Below are positions 18,634 to 28,995 of a DNA stretch of 64,000 nucleotides, piece by piece. The position numbers and the translations under genes were made by a program. Source of the DNA: an uncultured Alphaproteobacteria bacterium (GTDB lineage Bacteria; Pseudomonadota; Alphaproteobacteria; RF32; CAG-239). The notes below the pieces were generated by a model. It searched no databases and was not told where the DNA came from. It saw only the letters and a list, made by a program, of their open reading frames with translations. The DNA lies in NCBI GenBank assembly GCA_934277545.1, contig CAKQUG010000004.1, positions 118,273 through 182,272 on the forward strand. Direction: 5' to 3'. Numbering within the stretch: the first letter of the stretch is position 1; each line of letters opens with the position of its first letter.

Positions 18634-20379
18634 ATGTGGACTAAAATTAAAAATTCGGTTCGTACATTATGCTTAATTCTTGGTGCCGTAACTCTGGTTT
18701 GCCTGCTTGGACTGATAATTTTTGCAAGCCTTAACAGCCGAGCGGTAAATATTGAAAACGACACTTATTTAGCGGTTGATTTCAGTAAACCGCTGGTAGA
18801 AGCAGAAGACACAACCATTTTAGCCGACTTTTTGGATGAAACCCCTTTGCCTTATACCAAGTTTTTGCAATCCATAGAATTTGCGGCAACAGACGATAAA
18901 ATTACCGGGCTTGTGGCTAAAATAAACGTAACAGATTTGGAACCGGCGCAAGTGCAGGAAGTGGCGCAAACGATTGCAAAATTTAAGTCTACCGGCAAAA
19001 AAACAGTTGTGTTTTCGCAAGGTTTCGGACCTTTCGGACAGGGTAATTCCGAATATTATCTGGCTTCATTTTTTGACAAGATATATATGCAGCCGCATAC
19101 CCATATCGGTTTAACCGGTGTCAGTGTTGAAATTCCGTTTATTAAAAACTTTTTGGATAAAATCGGTGTGAAACCGGAATTTTACGCGCGCTATGAATAT
19201 AAAAACGCCATGGCTTCATTGACCGACGCTCAAATTTCCCCGGTATACGCTAAAGAAATGAAAGAGTTTGGCAACGCTATGCTGGCGGAATTAAAAGCGG
19301 ACATTGTTAATAACAGACAGTTGAATGATACTTTTGAAAATATTATAAACCAAGCGCCTTTGTCGGCGGAAGACGGTGTAAAACTGGGATTGACCGACGG
19401 TGTAATGTATTTGTCCCAGCTTGAAAAACAGTTAAAACAAGACGGAGCAAAGCATTTTGTTAATATAAACGACTATGCCGCCGGATTATATCCAAACGAC
19501 GGGAATCTGCCGACAGTGGCGGTTTTAAATCTCAGCGGAGAAATAAAAGACGGAAGAAGCGAAGATTCTTTTGAACGTGAAAGCATTATCGCTGGAACTG
19601 ATGTTGTTGAAGATATTGAAAAAATTAAAGAATTGCCAAATTTAAAGGCCTTGGTAGTAAAAATTAACAGTCCTGGCGGAAGTTATAACGCTGCCGATGA
19701 AATTTATTTTGCGCTCAAACAGCTTAAAGAAAAAACAAAAGTTCCGTTGGTAGTGGTTCAATCGTCCTATGCCGCATCCGGCGGATACTTTATTTCATTG
19801 GCCGGAGATTATATTTTTGCCGAACCAATGACCGTAACCGGCTCAATCGGCGTGCTGGGCGGAAAAATGGTGTTTGCTGAGCTATGGAAAAAACTCGGCA
19901 TAAACTGGAGCAATATTGTTTTAGGCGATAATGCCGGAATTTTAAGTCCTAATCACAATTTTTCGGCAAAAGAAAAGCAAATATTTAACCGCTCATTGGA
20001 TGAAGTTTATCAGGATTTTACGGCAAAAGTGGCAGAGAACCGCAAACTGGCAAAGCCTATGGATAAAATCGCCCGCGGACGCGTTTGGACCGGTCGTCAG
20101 GCTTTAGAGCTTGGTTTGGTTGACGAGCTCGGTGGTTATTCGGACGCCGTTATCAAGGCTCTTGAACTTGGAAAAGTTGATAAAAATCAAAATATAAAAA
20201 TAGTTACATATCCCAAGGCAAAGAGTTTTTCCCAAAAGCTGAGCGACCTTATTGCCAACACCGGGAGCGTTAAAGCCGAAAAACTTATTGAACAAAGCGG
20301 TGTTGATATTATGAATTTTAAACTTTTCAAACGCTTACAATATGATACTGTAATGCTACCGATAAAAATAAATATGTAA
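18634..20379 (+). CDS. sppA: Signal peptide peptidase SppA, 67-kDa type
   Basis: 581 aa, the long form with two S49 domains. An N-terminal TM (~residues 10-32) anchors it facing the periplasm, where it degrades cleaved signal peptides. The catalytic lysine is likely in RYEYKNAMASL (~190), in the N-terminal domain; the nucleophile serine is in YAASGGYFISLAG (~385, Ser in ASGGY), preceded by VKINSPGGSYNAADEI and followed by VTGSIGVLGG. This Ser/Lys split over two domains is characteristic of the 67K form. Last gene of the ftsEX-plsC-sppA unit; gatC begins 20 nt later with its own AAAGAGG, so readthrough is possible. Confidence 0.94.
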   Translation: MWTKIKNSVRTLCLILGAVTLVCLLGLIIFASLNSRAVNIENDTYLAVDFSKPLVEAEDTTILADFLDETPLPYTKFLQSIEFAATDDKITGLVAKINVTDLEPAQVQEVAQTIAKFKSTGKKTVVFSQGFGPFGQGNSEYYLASFFDKIYMQPHTHIGLTGVSVEIPFIKNFLDKIGVKPEFYARYEYKNAMASLTDAQISPVYAKEMKEFGNAMLAELKADIVNNRQLNDTFENIINQAPLSAEDGVKLGLTDGVMYLSQLEKQLKQDGAKHFVNINDYAAGLYPNDGNLPTVAVLNLSGEIKDGRSEDSFERESIIAGTDVVEDIEKIKELPNLKALVVKINSPGGSYNAADEIYFALKQLKEKTKVPLVVVQSSYAASGGYFISLAGDYIFAEPMTVTGSIGVLGGKMVFAELWKKLGINWSNIVLGDNAGILSPNHNFSAKEKQIFNRSLDEVYQDFTAKVAENRKLAKPMDKIARGRVWTGRQALELGLVDELGGYSDAVIKALELGKVDKNQNIKIVTYPKAKSFSQKLSDLIANTGSVKAEKLIEQSGVDIMNFKLFKRLQYDTVMLPIKINM

Positions 20380-20398
20380 CGGAAAGAGGTATAAAACG

Positions 20399-20686
20399 AT
20401 GGCAATAGATAATGAGACCGTCAAGAGAGTGGCTTTTCTCTCTCGTCTGAAAGTGGACGACGACAAAATAGAAGCAACCAAAGAAGAATTTAACAAAATT
20501 TTGAATTGGATAGAAGAATTAAACGAAATAAATACGGACAATGTGGAACCGCTGATTTCGGTTAATGATACGACTTTGCGTTTGCGAGAAGACAAAGTCA
20601 GCGACGGAAATTATCAGGAAGCAGTTTTAAAGAACGCTCCGGACAAAGAATATGATTATTTTGCCGTACCTAAAGTTGTGGAGTAA
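20399..20686 (+). CDS. gatC: Aspartyl/glutamyl-tRNA amidotransferase subunit C
   Basis: 95 aa, normal for GatC. Motifs [38 protein letters not shown] and [20 protein letters not shown] are typical. It clamps GatA onto GatB in the complex that converts misacylated Glu-tRNAGln and/or Asp-tRNAAsn to the correct aminoacyl-tRNA. Contiguous with gatA (4-nt gap) and gatB. SD AAAGAGG is 8-9 nt before the ATG. Confidence 0.95.
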   Translation: MAIDNETVKRVAFLSRLKVDDDKIEATKEEFNKILNWIEELNEINTDNVEPLISVNDTTLRLREDKVSDGNYQEAVLKNAPDKEYDYFAVPKVVE

Positions 20687-20690
20687 GAGA

Positions 20691-22145
20691 ATGAAAGAAA
20701 TTACTAAATTAACTATTCACGAAACTTTAGACAGTTTGAAAAATAAGAACTTCAGTGCTGTTGAATTAACCGAAGCCTATTTGCAAAATATGGAAGCAGG
20801 CAAGCGTTATAACGCTTATATTACGGAATGTGCCGACAAAGCCCTGGAACAAGCAAAAAAAGCTGATGAGCGCTATGCCGCCGCAACAAACCGCGCGCTG
20901 GAGGGAATTCCGTTGGGAATTAAAGATTTGTTTTGCACAAAAGGTATTCGCACTACGGCTTGTTCACATATTTTGGATAATTTTATACCGCCTTACGAAT
21001 CAACGGTTACGGCAAATCTGCTTAATGACGGCGCCGTGTTTTTGGGTAAGCTGAATATGGATGAGTTTGCCATGGGCGGCAGTAATGAAACCAGTTATTT
21101 CGGTCCGGTAATCAATCCGTGGAGCAAAGATAAAAATTTGGTTCCCGGCGGTTCTTCAGGCGGTTCGGCCGCTGCTGTTGCGGCAAATATGTGCGCCGGC
21201 GCTACGGCAACCGATACCGGAGGTTCTATTCGCGAACCGGCTGCATTTTGCGGCTGCGTCGGTATTAAACCGACATACGGACGCTGTTCTCGTTACGGCA
21301 TTGTTGCTTTTGCTTCTTCCTTAGACCAGGCCGGACCGATTGCCAAAGATGTGCGAGACAGTGCAATTTTATTAAAAAGCATGGCCGGTTTTGATGAAAA
21401 AGATTCAACTTCATATAATCAACAGGTTCCTGATTTTGAGAGCTTTTTGGGCAAAGATATAAAAGGTTTGAAGATTGGTCTGCCTAAAGAATATCGACCG
21501 GAAGGAATGAATGAAGAAATTTGCGCCTATTGGGATAAAACGGCAGAAGCATTGAAAGCGCGTGGTGCCGAATTAGTGGATATTTCATTGCCGCATACAA
21601 AATATGCGTTGGCAACATATTATGTTTTGGCGCCGGCCGAAGCCTCGTCAAACCTGGCTCGCTATGACGGCATCCGCTATGGTTTGCGAGTGGAAGGCGA
21701 AAATTTGGATAAACTTTATATCAACACCCGCACCGCCGGTTTCGGTGCCGAGGTTCGCCGCCGGATTATGATTGGAACATACGTTCTTTCCGCCGGCTAT
21801 TATGACGCTTATTATATTAAAGCGCAAAAAATGCGCCGTTTAATTCATGACGATTTTGTTAATGCTTTTAAAAAGTGTGATGTAATTTTAACCCCGACTT
21901 CTCCGGTTACGGCATTTCCAATTGGCGATGAAAACATGAAAAACAATCCGATTAACATGTATCTGAACGACGTGTTTACCGTTTCGGTAAACCTTGCCGG
22001 TTTGCCGGCCATAAGCCTGCCGGTCGGTTTGTCAAAAGACGGCTTGCCGTACGGAATGCAGGTTATCGGCAAGGCCTTTGATGAAGGCACCGTTTTCAGT
22101 GTTGCCGACAAAATTGAAGCAGACGCAAAGTTTGAAAGGAAATAA
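20691..22145 (+). CDS. gatA: Aspartyl/glutamyl-tRNA amidotransferase subunit A
   Basis: 484 aa from the ATG at 20691. An amidase-signature enzyme that releases ammonia from glutamine for GatB. The Ser-cisSer-Lys triad is visible: Lys in [11 protein letters not shown] (~78), cis-Ser and nucleophile Ser in [17 protein letters not shown] and [16 protein letters not shown] (~150-182). GatA-specific [17 protein letters not shown] is present. The gatC-gatA-gatB order and spacing (4 nt, then 1 nt) show an operon. Together with the AspRS at 52.6 kb this supports indirect Gln- and possibly Asn-tRNA formation. Confidence 0.97.
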   Translation: MKEITKLTIHETLDSLKNKNFSAVELTEAYLQNMEAGKRYNAYITECADKALEQAKKADERYAAATNRALEGIPLGIKDLFCTKGIRTTACSHILDNFIPPYESTVTANLLNDGAVFLGKLNMDEFAMGGSNETSYFGPVINPWSKDKNLVPGGSSGGSAAAVAANMCAGATATDTGGSIREPAAFCGCVGIKPTYGRCSRYGIVAFASSLDQAGPIAKDVRDSAILLKSMAGFDEKDSTSYNQQVPDFESFLGKDIKGLKIGLPKEYRPEGMNEEICAYWDKTAEALKARGAELVDISLPHTKYALATYYVLAPAEASSNLARYDGIRYGLRVEGENLDKLYINTRTAGFGAEVRRRIMIGTYVLSAGYYDAYYIKAQKMRRLIHDDFVNAFKKCDVILTPTSPVTAFPIGDENMKNNPINMYLNDVFTVSVNLAGLPAISLPVGLSKDGLPYGMQVIGKAFDEGTVFSVADKIEADAKFERK

Positions 22146-22146
22146 A

Positions 22147-23607
22147 ATGGCAGAATATGTTATTGAAACAGCTAAAGGCAAATGGGAAGTTGTTGTCGGT
22201 TTGGAAATCCATTGTCAAATCATTTCACAGTCAAAAATTTTCAGCGGCGCGTCAACAGAATTCGGCGACGACCCGAATGTTAATGTATCGTTTGTGGACG
22301 CAGGTATGCCGGGAATGTTGCCGACTTTGAATAAGCAATGCGTGCATCAGGCGGTAAAAACAGGTTTGGGCCTAAATGCAAAAATTAACAAATATTCGGA
22401 ATTTTCTCGCAAAAACTATTTTTACGCCGATATGCCGACCGGTTATCAAATCACTCAGTTCCGCTTTCCGATTGTGGGTGAGGGTAATATTAAGGTTGAT
22501 TTGAGCGACGGCAGTTCAAAAATAATTGGCATTGAGCGTATGCACATAGAGCAGGACGCCGGAAAATCCATCCACGATTTAAGCCCGCATAAGAGTTTTA
22601 TTGACCTTAACCGTGCCGGCGTCGGCTTGATGGAAATTGTTACCAAACCGGATTTCAGGGCACCGGAAGAAGCCGGAGCTTTCTTGCGTAAACTGCGCTC
22701 GATTTTACGCTATTTAGGTACTTGCGACGGCAATATGGATGAAGGTTCCATGCGCTGTGATGTGAATGTTTCGGTTCGTCCGTACGGTTCGGATGAATTG
22801 CGCACCCGCTGCGAAATGAAAAACGTAAACAGCGTTAAGTTCGTTATGCAAGCCATTGAAAATGAAGCTAAAAGACAAATTGAAAGTTACGAAAACGGTG
22901 GCGATGTCTGTCAGGAAACCCGCCAGTTTGACCCGGTAAGCGGACAGTCTAAAGTTATGCGCAAAAAAGAATTTGCCCATGATTACCGCTATTTCCCGGA
23001 GCCGGATTTACCGCCTTTGGTTTTAAGCGATGAATATATTGAACAAATCAAAAAAGAAATGATAGAGCTGCCGGACGCCAAAAAACAGCGTTTTATTGAA
23101 ACAATGGGCTTAACTCCGTATGACGCCGCCGTTTTGTGCGAAAACAAAGAAGTTGCCGATTTCTTTGAAAAAGCAGCTTCCGGTCATGACGCTAAAAAAG
23201 TGGCAAACTGGATGATGAGCGACTTTTTTGCCATGCTGAACAAGAAAAAGCTGGATATTCAACAAAGTCCGGTTTCGGCTGAAAATTTAGGCAAATTGGT
23301 TGAACTTATCAGTAAAGAAGTTATTTCCGGTAAAATTGCTAAAGATGTTTTTGAAATTATGAGTGAAACAGGCGAATCCCCTGAAAAAATTGTAGAAGAA
23401 AAGGGGTTAAAACAGGTTACGGATACCGGAGCAATTGAAGTTATTATAGATGAGGTAATTGCTTCAAATCCTGCTAATGTTGCCGCCTATAAAAACGGCA
23501 AAACAAACTTGGCCGGTTGGTTTGTCGGACAAACATTGAAAATGTCCCAAGGAAAAGCAAATCCGGCGATTGTTAATAAACTGGTAAAAGAAAAGTTAGA
23601 TAACTGA
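22147..23607 (+). CDS. gatB: Aspartyl/glutamyl-tRNA amidotransferase subunit B
   Basis: 486 aa from the ATG at 22147, preceded by GGAAATAAA. The kinase-like cradle domain begins [13 protein letters not shown] (~12-24), with [35 protein letters not shown] and [26 protein letters not shown] (~279) marks the end of the catalytic part. The helical and YqeY-like tail domains (~360-486) bind the tRNA. Phosphorylates the misacylated Glu/Asp and amidates it with GatA-supplied ammonia. The stop shares one base with the next gene's ATG, joining the unrelated downstream membrane gene to this operon. Confidence 0.97.
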   Translation: MAEYVIETAKGKWEVVVGLEIHCQIISQSKIFSGASTEFGDDPNVNVSFVDAGMPGMLPTLNKQCVHQAVKTGLGLNAKINKYSEFSRKNYFYADMPTGYQITQFRFPIVGEGNIKVDLSDGSSKIIGIERMHIEQDAGKSIHDLSPHKSFIDLNRAGVGLMEIVTKPDFRAPEEAGAFLRKLRSILRYLGTCDGNMDEGSMRCDVNVSVRPYGSDELRTRCEMKNVNSVKFVMQAIENEAKRQIESYENGGDVCQETRQFDPVSGQSKVMRKKEFAHDYRYFPEPDLPPLVLSDEYIEQIKKEMIELPDAKKQRFIETMGLTPYDAAVLCENKEVADFFEKAASGHDAKKVANWMMSDFFAMLNKKKLDIQQSPVSAENLGKLVELISKEVISGKIAKDVFEIMSETGESPEKIVEEKGLKQVTDTGAIEVIIDEVIASNPANVAAYKNGKTNLAGWFVGQTLKMSQGKANPAIVNKLVKEKLDN

Positions 23608-25604
23608 TGTTTATGAATGATTTAAATTCCGAAGCTCCGGTGCAGCCAAATACAGCTGCGCCGCTTAAGCATGACATACATGGACGTTTTTCGCGAAATG
23701 GCAAACGTATTGAAGTTAGTCCACAAAAAATAGCCTTTGCCGAAAATGCAATTATCGCCCTTTATATCACGTTTTTGCTGGCAACGGATTTTATCCTTTT
23801 TTCCGGTTCGGGAAATATTGAAGTGTTCCGCAGTTCTTTTTTACCAATACCGGAAATTTCATTCATTTTACTGGGATTTTTAGTCTTTTCATCTTTGGTA
23901 GTTTACTTGCTGCGAAACTTTAACACGGCCAAAAATATACTGGCGTCGCTGGTTACATTTATGCTGGTTTTGGTGTTATACCGCCAATTTTCAATGATTC
24001 AGCAAATTATGTCCATCGGCGGCACGTCTGTTCCAGTGTATTCCGCTTTGGGCTTGGGTTTTGCACTCGTTTGCTATGGAATCTTCTATTTCGGCAATAT
24101 GCTGGCGCGCTTTTTATATATGTTTGCCGCCGGAGTGATGTTTGTTCATGTTTGCACTTCGTATATGAATCAGCCGAATTTGCCGGAATTTTTAGAATCT
24201 TACCGCTCCGAAAAAGCAGGAAAGGGCGAAAATAAACGCTTTATTTATTTTATGTTTCCTAATTTATCATCTTATGCTTATTTAAGCAGCATAGGCAACG
24301 CCGAAGCTGTTAGGACAAAAAATATAATGCAGGGATTTTATCAAAAAAACAATTTTACGGTATATCCTAAAGCGTTTACGGAAGAAGATACATTTTTAGA
24401 TAATATGGTTCGTTCGCTCAATCCGGACTCGGATAAAAGCAGCTCCAAGCATATTTTAAAAACCAGGCTGCTGGCCGAATATTGGCGTTTTTATAACATC
24501 AGAAGAGAATATATCAATTTAAAAGACAATAGTCTGTATGACTTTTTTGCAAAATCTGGTTATATGCTGTCTGCTTATAAATCGCGGGATTTTGATATGT
24601 GCCACACCAACCACAAAATCAGTGTGGATCGCTGTATTGAAAAGATAAATCAACCGGTAAATATTTATGACATCCGTTTATCAACGCTTTCTAAAATGAA
24701 CATTCTGCTAATGGAATGGCTGGCCAGTATGCGAATTATTAACAATATGTCATCTATATTTGCGTTTGTCTCTAATTTTATTGATTTAACCAAAGCCCCT
24801 ATGGTGGGAATAGACTATAGCAATTTGTATGTGGTTAATTCAATTAAAACTTTTGACGTTTTGCTGCAAAATATAAAAGAAGATAAAGGCAAACAAGCCT
24901 ATTTTGTGTTTGTCGATTTACCGTCTAATATGTATATTTATAACGAATTTTGCCAAATAAAATCAACAGATGAATGGTATGATATAGCTAATTTGCCATG
25001 GATTAAAAATGATTTGCGTAATGAACGAAAAAAAGCGTATTTACAACAAGTCAGATGTTTGTACGGCGAATTGGAATATTTTATGCGTCATTTACGCGAA
25101 AATGATTTACTGAATGAAAGCACTATTATCATTCAGGGAACATCCAGCGTTAATAATTTTAAAAATGATAAAAGTTCTTTATTTAATGAAGATTTTATAA
25201 ATAACCGACTGGTAAATATGGCTATTTATGATAAATCTCTGCAAAAAAAGCCGATAGACTGGCGCTTTTGCAGTACTAATCAGATTCTGACATCTTTTTT
25301 AAGCGGAAAAAATAAATGCCGCAAAAAAATGAATTTCAGTGTTCATGAAAAAATTATTGCAACATTAAATGATGAAATTGGCGTATTATCTGCTGAAATA
25401 TCTAAAGATGCGAGAAAAAACTTTGAAAAATGGTATGAAGGTTGGATGATTATCAATAAGGACAAGAATATTGAAGACACTGTTTTAATTGAACAAGACA
25501 GCAATCGGGCAGAAGATAATAAGACCAAAGAAACTGCAAATAAAAATGATGAGGATAAAGATATTTCGGCGGAAGACGAAGACGACGAGGATTTTGGTTT
25601 ATAA
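23607..25604 (+). CDS. Membrane protein with apparently inactive sulfatase/LtaS-like domain
   Basis: 665 aa, not a recognised family by strong motif. Five N-terminal membrane segments (about residues 46-66, 78-100, 110-128, 145-163, 166-186) are followed by a ~420-aa soluble domain. This 5-TM plus globular layout is that of LtaS/EptA-type enzymes. Segments line up with the fold: KRFIYFMFPNLSSYAYLSS (usual first strand and nucleophile), QAYFVFVDLPSNMYIYN (usual pHxPY region) and NESTIIIQGTSSVNNF (usual SDHG region), then WRFCSTNQILTSFLSG (usual D-xx-PT motif). The metal-binding Asp/His and the Thr/Ser nucleophile context are not recognisable, so I infer a dead enzyme. The tail is highly acidic. 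It overlaps gatB and precedes yejE by 2 nt. Confidence 0.5.
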   Translation: MFMNDLNSEAPVQPNTAAPLKHDIHGRFSRNGKRIEVSPQKIAFAENAIIALYITFLLATDFILFSGSGNIEVFRSSFLPIPEISFILLGFLVFSSLVVYLLRNFNTAKNILASLVTFMLVLVLYRQFSMIQQIMSIGGTSVPVYSALGLGFALVCYGIFYFGNMLARFLYMFAAGVMFVHVCTSYMNQPNLPEFLESYRSEKAGKGENKRFIYFMFPNLSSYAYLSSIGNAEAVRTKNIMQGFYQKNNFTVYPKAFTEEDTFLDNMVRSLNPDSDKSSSKHILKTRLLAEYWRFYNIRREYINLKDNSLYDFFAKSGYMLSAYKSRDFDMCHTNHKISVDRCIEKINQPVNIYDIRLSTLSKMNILLMEWLASMRIINNMSSIFAFVSNFIDLTKAPMVGIDYSNLYVVNSIKTFDVLLQNIKEDKGKQAYFVFVDLPSNMYIYNEFCQIKSTDEWYDIANLPWIKNDLRNERKKAYLQQVRCLYGELEYFMRHLRENDLLNESTIIIQGTSSVNNFKNDKSSLFNEDFINNRLVNMAIYDKSLQKKPIDWRFCSTNQILTSFLSGKNKCRKKMNFSVHEKIIATLNDEIGVLSAEISKDARKNFEKWYEGWMIINKDKNIEDTVLIEQDSNRAEDNKTKETANKNDEDKDISAEDEDDEDFGL

Positions 25605-25606
25605 AA

Positions 25607-26617
25607 ATGTTTTGGGCGGCAAAAATAAAGATTTTCAAAAAAAATAAACGAGCTTGGGTTTCTTTAATTTTGCTTGGAATTATTTTTCTAACATCTTTAT
25701 GTTCTGAGTTAATAGCTAATAATAAACCATTGATTGTAAAATATAATAATGAATTATATTTTCCGGTTTTTCATAATTATACCGACGATTTTTGGGGTGG
25801 AGATTTTCCAACAACTGCAGATTATCTTGATCCGTTAATCCAAAAAAATATTAAACAGAACGGTTGGATGATTATGCCTCCGATACCATATTCTTTTAAT
25901 ACGGTTGACTATTATTTAAGCAGCGCCACGCCATCGGCACCGAATGCAGAACATTGGTTAGGTACTGATGAGGAGGGACGGGATGTGCTGGCGCGTATTT
26001 TATATGGTATCCGCCTATCGTTGATTTTTGCTGCTGTTTTAACCATTGTATCTTCTGCTATCGGTATCTTTATCGGAGCCGTTCAAGGTTACTTCGGTGG
26101 GAAAATTGACATTATTTTACAAAGAGTTATCGAAATATGGGACTCTTTACCGCAACTATTTATTTTAATCATTATCGCCAGTGTTTTTTTGCCGACATTT
26201 TGGAGTTTGCTGGTTATTCTATTATTATTTTCATGGACTGGTTTAACCGGAATGGTCAGGGCAGAGTTTTTGCGACTGCGTAACTTTGAGTTTGTAAAGG
26301 CGGCGCAAGTTTTGGGTGTCGGAAATTTTCGTATTATGTTTAGGCATATTTTGCCCAATGCGCTGGTTACTTCTATAACTTTTATTCCGTTTATTATGGC
26401 GGAAGCGATAACTTCTTTAAGCGCGCTTGATTTTTTGGGCTTAGGCTTGCCGCAAGAATATCCGTCGCTGGGAGATTTGGTGCGGCAAGGTAAAGATAAT
26501 TTACAAGCTCCTTGGATTGGGTTTAGCATATTTCTTGTGCTTTCGGGCTTGCTCTCTATGTTAATTTTTATAGGAGAAGGCGTGCGGGATGTGTTTGATA
26601 CAAGGAAAAAGAACTGA
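25607..26617 (+). CDS. yejE: YejE-type peptide ABC transporter permease
   Basis: 336 aa. The N-terminus (KNKRAWVSLILLGIIFLTSL, then CSELIANNKPLIVKYNNELYFP) and the insert NYTDDFWGGDFPTTADYLDP are diagnostic of YejE, the inner-membrane subunit of the YejABEF importer for oligopeptides and microcin C. Six TMs can be seen, with the EAA loop around AAQVLGVGNFRIMFRHILPN (~233). HWLGTDEEGRDVLARILYG precedes TM2. The usual solute-binding protein YejA and partner permease YejB are not adjacent; the upstream gene is the sulfatase-like protein. Overlaps yejF by one base. More AT-rich than gatCAB. Confidence 0.92.
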   Translation: MFWAAKIKIFKKNKRAWVSLILLGIIFLTSLCSELIANNKPLIVKYNNELYFPVFHNYTDDFWGGDFPTTADYLDPLIQKNIKQNGWMIMPPIPYSFNTVDYYLSSATPSAPNAEHWLGTDEEGRDVLARILYGIRLSLIFAAVLTIVSSAIGIFIGAVQGYFGGKIDIILQRVIEIWDSLPQLFILIIIASVFLPTFWSLLVILLLFSWTGLTGMVRAEFLRLRNFEFVKAAQVLGVGNFRIMFRHILPNALVTSITFIPFIMAEAITSLSALDFLGLGLPQEYPSLGDLVRQGKDNLQAPWIGFSIFLVLSGLLSMLIFIGEGVRDVFDTRKKN

Positions 26618-28197
26618 TGAAAATATTAGAAATCAAACATTTATCCGTATATTTCAAAAATGATGAACAGCCAGATTTTTGCGCGGTGCATGATTTAAAT
26701 TTAAGCATGGAGCAGGGCGAAATACTAGGAATTGTCGGAGAATCCGGTTCTGGAAAATCGGTTACGGCGTTATCGATTTTAGGTTTGCTGCCATATCCTA
26801 AAGCTGTTTTATCTCAAGATTCTTCCGTATTTTTTGAAAATCAAGAACTTATCGGTTTGAATTTTGCGGATTTTCAACGGATTAGAGGCAATAAAATATC
26901 TTATATTTTTCAAGAACCAATGTCATCCTTAAATCCGTTGCATAAAATAGGGACACAAATTGCCGAGAGCTTGGAATTACATCAAAATTTGACTAAAGAA
27001 CAGATAAAAAACAGAACCTTAGAACTGCTTAAATTAGTAAAAATCCCTGAGCCGGAACAAAAAATTAACGCGTATCCGTTTGAACTTTCCGGCGGACAGC
27101 GGCAAAGAGTGATGATAGCCATGGCTATCGCCAATAATCCGCAAATTTTGATAGCTGATGAACCGACAACAGCGCTTGATGTTACAATTCAAGAGCAAAT
27201 AATTGATTTATTGTTAGAACTGAAACAACGGCTTAAAATGTCAATTATTTTTATCAGCCATAATTTACGACTTGTTCATAAAATTGCAGACCATATTGCA
27301 GTTATGTACCAAGGCAATTTGGTGGAATACGGCACGGCAAAGCAAATTTTTGCAAAACCGAAAGATAGTTACACTAAAAAGTTAATGTCGTCAAATTTAT
27401 TGTTGAATTTACAGCAAAAAAATAATAGTGAAGTAATATTTAAGGCCTCGAACATAGAAGTATCTTTTCCTCGAAAAAAAAATATATGGGGAAGGGTGAT
27501 TGCTGATTTTAAAGCGGTTGATAAGGTTAGTTTTGACTTAAGACAAGGCGAAACGCTTGGAATTGTCGGTGAATCCGGCTCCGGAAAAACCTCCTTGGCT
27601 TTGGCTATAATTAACTTATTGAAACATCAAGGAAATGTCGAAATACTCAGTAATGGTAAATTTGAAAAGCAACAGCATTTCTGCAAAGATTTGCAAATAG
27701 TTTTTCAAGACCCGTATAATTCATTAAATCCGAGAATGAACATTAAGCAAATTATCGGCGAAGGTTTAGATGTGCACTTCAGACAGCTTAGTAAAGATGA
27801 AAAATTAAATAGAATCAAAATGATATTGAGTGAAGTTAATTTAGATATTTCAGCACTATCAAAATATCCGCACGAATTTTCCGGCGGGCAAAGGCAAAGA
27901 ATTGCTTTGGCTCGCGCACTGGTCTTACAGCCGAAAATTGTCATTTTAGACGAACCGACATCAGCTTTGGATGTTACCGTACAAGCGCAAATTGTTGAAT
28001 TACTAAAAAACTTGCAAGCCAAATTCAAGTTGTCATATATTTTTATTTCACATGATATGAATGCGGTTCACGCTATGTCGCATTGCATTATGGTAATGAA
28101 AAACGGCAAAATTATTGAACAAGGCTCTACAGAACAAATTTTTAAGCGTCCGCAACAGCCGTACACTAAACAGCTTATCCAAGCCTCAATGCTGTAA
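26617..28197 (+). CDS. yejF: YejF-type ABC transporter ATPase with two nucleotide-binding domains
   Basis: 526 aa, a tandem of two OppD/OppF-like ATPase domains on one chain, as in YejF. Domain 1: Walker A GESGSGKS (~43), signature LSGGQRQRV, Walker B ILIADEPTTALD. Domain 2: GESGSGKTSLAL (~315), FSGGQRQRIALARAL, IVILDEPTSALDV. Each ends with the dipeptide-type tail (QPYTKQLIQAS). Energises uptake through YejE plus a YejB that is absent here. Followed by a weak hairpin at 28294-28317. No frameshift or motif loss is seen. Confidence 0.93.
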   Translation: MKILEIKHLSVYFKNDEQPDFCAVHDLNLSMEQGEILGIVGESGSGKSVTALSILGLLPYPKAVLSQDSSVFFENQELIGLNFADFQRIRGNKISYIFQEPMSSLNPLHKIGTQIAESLELHQNLTKEQIKNRTLELLKLVKIPEPEQKINAYPFELSGGQRQRVMIAMAIANNPQILIADEPTTALDVTIQEQIIDLLLELKQRLKMSIIFISHNLRLVHKIADHIAVMYQGNLVEYGTAKQIFAKPKDSYTKKLMSSNLLLNLQQKNNSEVIFKASNIEVSFPRKKNIWGRVIADFKAVDKVSFDLRQGETLGIVGESGSGKTSLALAIINLLKHQGNVEILSNGKFEKQQHFCKDLQIVFQDPYNSLNPRMNIKQIIGEGLDVHFRQLSKDEKLNRIKMILSEVNLDISALSKYPHEFSGGQRQRIALARALVLQPKIVILDEPTSALDVTVQAQIVELLKNLQAKFKLSYIFISHDMNAVHAMSHCIMVMKNGKIIEQGSTEQIFKRPQQPYTKQLIQASML

Positions 28198-28336
28198 AAT
28201 CATAGCCTAAACATCATAAATCCGGCTTTTCCCGTATCAAACTATACATAATATATATTATGCGACAAATATTTATTGCCTTTTTATTTTCACTTTGTTA
28301 TGTACATATATAACAAAATGTTTAATAAATAACGGA
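28198..28336 (+). other. Intergenic: weak hairpin and a possible 17-aa hydrophobic ORF
   Basis: Between convergent yejF and the prepilin gene. TTTGTTAT (28294-28301) pairs with ATAACAAA (28310-28317), a possible weak terminator. An ORF from ATG 28260 to TAA 28313 would encode MRQIFIAFLFSLCYVHI, a hydrophobic peptide, but it has no Shine-Dalgarno sequence and its end lies in the hairpin; it may be chance. Confidence 0.3.
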
Positions 28337-28972
28337 CTAAAAGAACAAAGTTATTGTGCAGCGCGCGGTATTATTCTCAGTACAGCTGCGGCACCAATTT
28401 TCTATTTCATCTGGTCTGATGTCGCGCAAACATTTATATTGTTTTCTGCCGCACATTTTGCCGTCTAAATAATTGCCCCAATACCCTACATCTTTTGAAC
28501 CACCATAAAACATACGTACCGTCTGCACCGTATCTAGCAAAGGACGCGCTAAATCTTTATAAATTGCCCTACATAAGGATAAGCGGTTATAATTGTATTC
28601 AGTATCAGAATCATCCGCCAGCCAAATCTCTAAAGCCCATGTATAAGATGAAGTTGAATCAACAAATAACCCTACATATTGTCCATCTTGATTTTTTAGT
28701 TGTGTTCCATTTACTTCCCAAGATGAAGGTATTAAATTTAAGGAATGTGCTATCTCTGTCAGACTATCTTTAAAATTCAATTTTCGTATATCATCTTCAT
28801 GTTCCAATAAGCCTTGAATTAAAGTATTATATTCGCTAATTGCTTGATTTTGCTTAAATTTTTCCATAGCTTTAGAGTATCCGGCAATTCCACTGACACT
28901 TAACACCCCGATAATGGCCAGCACGCCCAGCATTTCAATCATTGAACGGCCATATTGTGAATTTTTTGACAT
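28337..28972 (-). CDS. Type IV prepilin-like protein
   Basis: 211 aa. A class III (prepilin) signal is plain: YGRSMIEMLGVLAIIGVLSV, with Gly at -1, Glu at +5 and the hydrophobic spine helix (residues ~8-30). PilD-type peptidase would cut after Gly8. The rest, a globular head, holds a Cys-rich C-terminus (MCGRKQYKC, WCRSC, ARC) likely disulphide-bonded outside. It may be a pseudopilin of a type II secretion or pilus system or a free-standing exported pilin; no pil/gsp genes are near. AGGAG lies 6 nt before the ATG. The leader holds a hairpin with a T run (see 28996-29022). Confidence 0.85.
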   Translation of the reverse strand: MSKNSQYGRSMIEMLGVLAIIGVLSVSGIAGYSKAMEKFKQNQAISEYNTLIQGLLEHEDDIRKLNFKDSLTEIAHSLNLIPSSWEVNGTQLKNQDGQYVGLFVDSTSSYTWALEIWLADDSDTEYNYNRLSLCRAIYKDLARPLLDTVQTVRMFYGGSKDVGYWGNYLDGKMCGRKQYKCLRDIRPDEIENWCRSCTENNTARCTITLFF

Positions 28973-28995
28973 ATTATGAACTCCTAAAAATATTT

